DNA from: Caprimulgus europaeus | Lineage: Eukaryota; Chordata; Aves; Caprimulgiformes; Caprimulgidae | NCBI GenBank assembly: GCA_907165065.1 | Contig: OU015525.1 | Location: 31,252,037 to 31,316,036 of the forward strand | DNA length: 64,000 nucleotides | Direction: 5' to 3' | The notes under the pieces: generated by a model | The model's database searches: none | What the model was told of the DNA's origin: nothing | The model's input: the letters and a program-made list of their open reading frames with translations, nothing else | Shown here: positions 63,237 to 64,000 of the stretch, one piece after another | Numbering within the stretch: position 1 is the stretch's first letter | How the letters are laid out: each line of letters opens with the position of its first letter | Position numbers and translations under genes: made by a program

Positions 63237-64000
63237 GAGAATTACTCATAAATGCAATCTCAAAGTGATCTGATCAACTTATTTTGTAAATGACCATGAA
63301 ATAATTAGGAGTGTGATGGGAAGCATCTGGCTGAAATGCTGATACCACTATTAGTGAAAATAGGTTCTTCCACCTCAATTTAATTTTTTGCATTTTCTTA
63401 GCTCTCATTACTTTCCATTTGCTAGATAGTTGTTGGAAGAAGCTGAGGTGGTCAATCATATGACCTTATATCTAAAACAGTTTACTAGCTGGCTTTGCTA
63501 AACTGTAACTTGAGTAAATGTATATTTTCTGGCTCACCATGAGCTTGCATTGTTTAACAAGAAATAACCTTGTGATGTGTCATCATAACTTCTGACCTTC
63601 TGCTTTCCTGTGTTTCTCATATATGCTATGAAGAAAAGTGGGGTTTTTAAACTGAAGAATTAACATACTACTTATAGCTTTGTAATTGGGTTGGGTTTTT
63701 TTCTGCTTAAGCTAAAAATGTTAGAAAAGTCTAAATGAAAAGCACAAACATGTCAGCATCCAGTATCACCATCATATAACAGTATTTGGTACAAGCTTAC
63801 ACACACTGTTTATAGTTTAATTAAATTCTGTCATTGCTTGATTGCTTGCGTGTGCACACGTGCACAAACCAGTTGACTCCTGAAAGAGAAACTCTTTAAG
63901 AAGGTGTCTTGTTATCACCAGGTGTCTCAATTAGTAATTTCATAGAAGTTATTTAAATATCAAAACCAGGAAATAAGTGTTGAAAATCCTGAAGAGATAT
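63237..64000. other. Intron sequence to the end of the window
   Basis: AT-rich with a short TG/CA patch near 63848-63867. No feature recognised. Confidence 0.55.

Larger units (their letters stand above)
18965..64000 (+). other. MRPS28: MRPS28 intron 2 (right end outside window)
   Basis: From gtaagt at 18965 I found no sequence matching the last MRPS28 exon in the remaining 45 kb, so the intron appears to be at least 45 kb long. Large introns are also found in mammalian MRPS28. Repeats and candidate regulatory segments within it are listed separately. The absence is from reading by eye, not a search. Confidence 0.65.

Noticed and set aside
1..64000. CRISPR arrays, operons, tRNA or rRNA genes
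   Set aside because: Nothing with the required repeat/spacer structure or RNA folds was seen; the window is animal nuclear DNA.

Overview
This is a window of vertebrate nuclear DNA, almost certainly from a bird. The evidence is at least six 5'-truncated CR1 (chicken repeat 1) LINE fragments, some ending in the ATTCTGTG-type octamer repeat that replaces poly(A), plus a solo LTR of the ERVL type. The DNA is AT-rich, has few genes and long introns, and two CpG-rich islands. I saw nothing bacterial or plasmid-like.

Layout. Positions 1-1851 hold the last two coding exons of TPD52 (tumor protein D52) on the + strand, followed by about 1.35 kb of 3'UTR with two poly(A) signals. After roughly 0.6 kb of spacer comes a CpG island (about 3780-4640). 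It is the promoter and first exon of MRPS28, the mitochondrial small-subunit ribosomal protein now called bS1m. MRPS28 exon 2 is at 18783-18964, after a 14.4 kb intron. Everything from 18965 to the end reads as MRPS28 intron 2. I could not find exon 3, so it probably lies beyond the window. The order TPD52 then MRPS28 on one strand matches the arrangement at human 8q21.13, where HEY1 follows.

The introns contain: CR1 pieces on both strands (about 10.56-11.05, 13.39-13.50, 20.41-20.99, 29.68-30.62, 34.58-35.22, 55.68-56.27 and 62.50-63.24 kb, plus weaker traces near 10.40, 45.27 and 62.13 kb); a complete solo LTR at 14222-15343 flanked by a perfect 5-bp target duplication; a 14-bp minisatellite at 38650-38754; and a second CpG-rich segment at about 35.4-36.0 kb rich in transcription-factor motifs.

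I did not find a new multigene system. The most unusual items are a decayed partial copy of MRPS28 exon 2 about 500 bp downstream of the real exon, the CpG-rich putative regulatory element deep in intron 2, a CR1 interrupted by a second very short CR1 tail, and intron phases that would allow an in-frame TPD52-MRPS28 readthrough product. Nearly all open reading frames of 60-200 codons here are chance ORFs or pieces of repeats.
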